The translations under genes were made by a program, and so were the position numbers. DNA of 64,000 nucleotides from NCBI GenBank assembly GCA_944321175.1, contig CALUKI010000023.1, forward strand, positions 1-64,000, in the 5' to 3' direction. The notes below the pieces were generated by a model, which was given only the letters and a program-made list of their open reading frames with translations, was not told the origin of the DNA and searched no databases. Shown here one piece after another: positions 63,847 to 64,000 of this stretch. Position 1 is the stretch's first letter. The number at the start of each line of letters is the position of its first letter. Source of the stretch: an uncultured Alistipes sp. GTDB lineage: Bacteria; Bacteroidota; Bacteroidia; Bacteroidales; Rikenellaceae.

Positions 63847-64000
63847 CGACATCCGCCGACGATACCTACCGCACCGTCGAGGCGCCGGCCGAAGCCGTTT
63901 TCAAGGAGAAGGGCAGCAGGTTCCTCGCCCATGTCTATCCCGTCGGCGACGAAGCGGCGATCCGTGAACGGCTGGAAGCCCTGCGCAAACGCTATTACGA
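63843..64000 (+). CDS. YigZ/IMPACT-family protein (3' end outside window)
   Basis: Only the first 52 residues are visible. They begin MTTSADDTYRTVEAPAEAVF and continue with KEKGSRFLAHVYPV, the conserved start of the YigZ/IMPACT (UPF0029) family, whose biological role is unclear. The ATG overlaps the lepB stop (ATGA), so the two are coupled. The gene is cut by the right edge. Confidence 0.82.
   Translation, partial: MTTSADDTYRTVEAPAEAVFKEKGSRFLAHVYPVGDEAAIRERLEALRKRYY

Overview
The window is about 64 kb of a GC-rich chromosome from a member of the Bacteroidota, order Bacteroidales, and most like Alistipes or another Rikenellaceae. The genus is an inference. The support is a SusC/SusD pair, TonB-linked barrels with carboxypeptidase-like N-terminal domains, the short RpoD typical of the phylum, and many exact copies of the Bacteroidota promoter (TTTG, 19-21 nt, TAnnTTTG) with few recognisable Shine-Dalgarno sites. 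I saw no rRNA, tRNA, CRISPR array, integrase or transposase.

Layout. 1-4355 (+): an export operon cut by the left edge (TolC, HlyD, two ABC-2 permeases, no ATPase in view). 4522-10867 (-): two tandem paralogous 993-residue outer-membrane barrels. 11416-14315 (-): a gamma-carbonic-anhydrase-like protein, a LytS-type kinase and a LytTR regulator. 14886-19503 (+): metK behind a long structured leader, an HtrA protease and rpoD. 19626-23176 (-): a small periplasmic Spy-like protein, a GH20 hexosaminidase and a Nim-like flavoprotein. 23264-27198: mazG (+) and pheT (-), the latter behind three tandem 86-bp promoter-bearing repeats. 27710-30662 (+): a CBM9-like protein with glpK and glpF. 31027-33173 (-): lysA and a DMT transporter. 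33666-37399 (+): lepA and an acyl-CoA synthetase.

37789-48879 (-) is the most distinctive region. A SusC/SusD pair is combined with a three-domain metallophosphoesterase, a BACON/LamG-like lipoprotein, a histidine-type phosphatase that has lost its catalytic N-terminus, and a secreted glycerophosphodiesterase. It reads as a SusCD-type locus for phosphoesters rather than plain glycans. A palindromic site overlaps its promoter and recurs before the truncated phosphatase. A 12-bp inverted repeat enclosing two hairpins lies after susD.

49371-64000: a serC-serA-DUF1015 operon (-); a yicC-gmk-nadD-ddl-DUF3109 run (+); an M23/LysM peptidase; a BIG2 lipoprotein; a small membrane protein; truA (-); dapB; a secreted Cys-rich protein; lepB; and the start of a YigZ-family gene that runs off the right edge.

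A window-wide feature is seven runs of 8-10 G, all on the + strand. Two lie inside the N-terminal codons of lipoprotein genes, where slippage would switch the frame. Several convergent gene pairs are separated by long, near-perfect bidirectional terminators.
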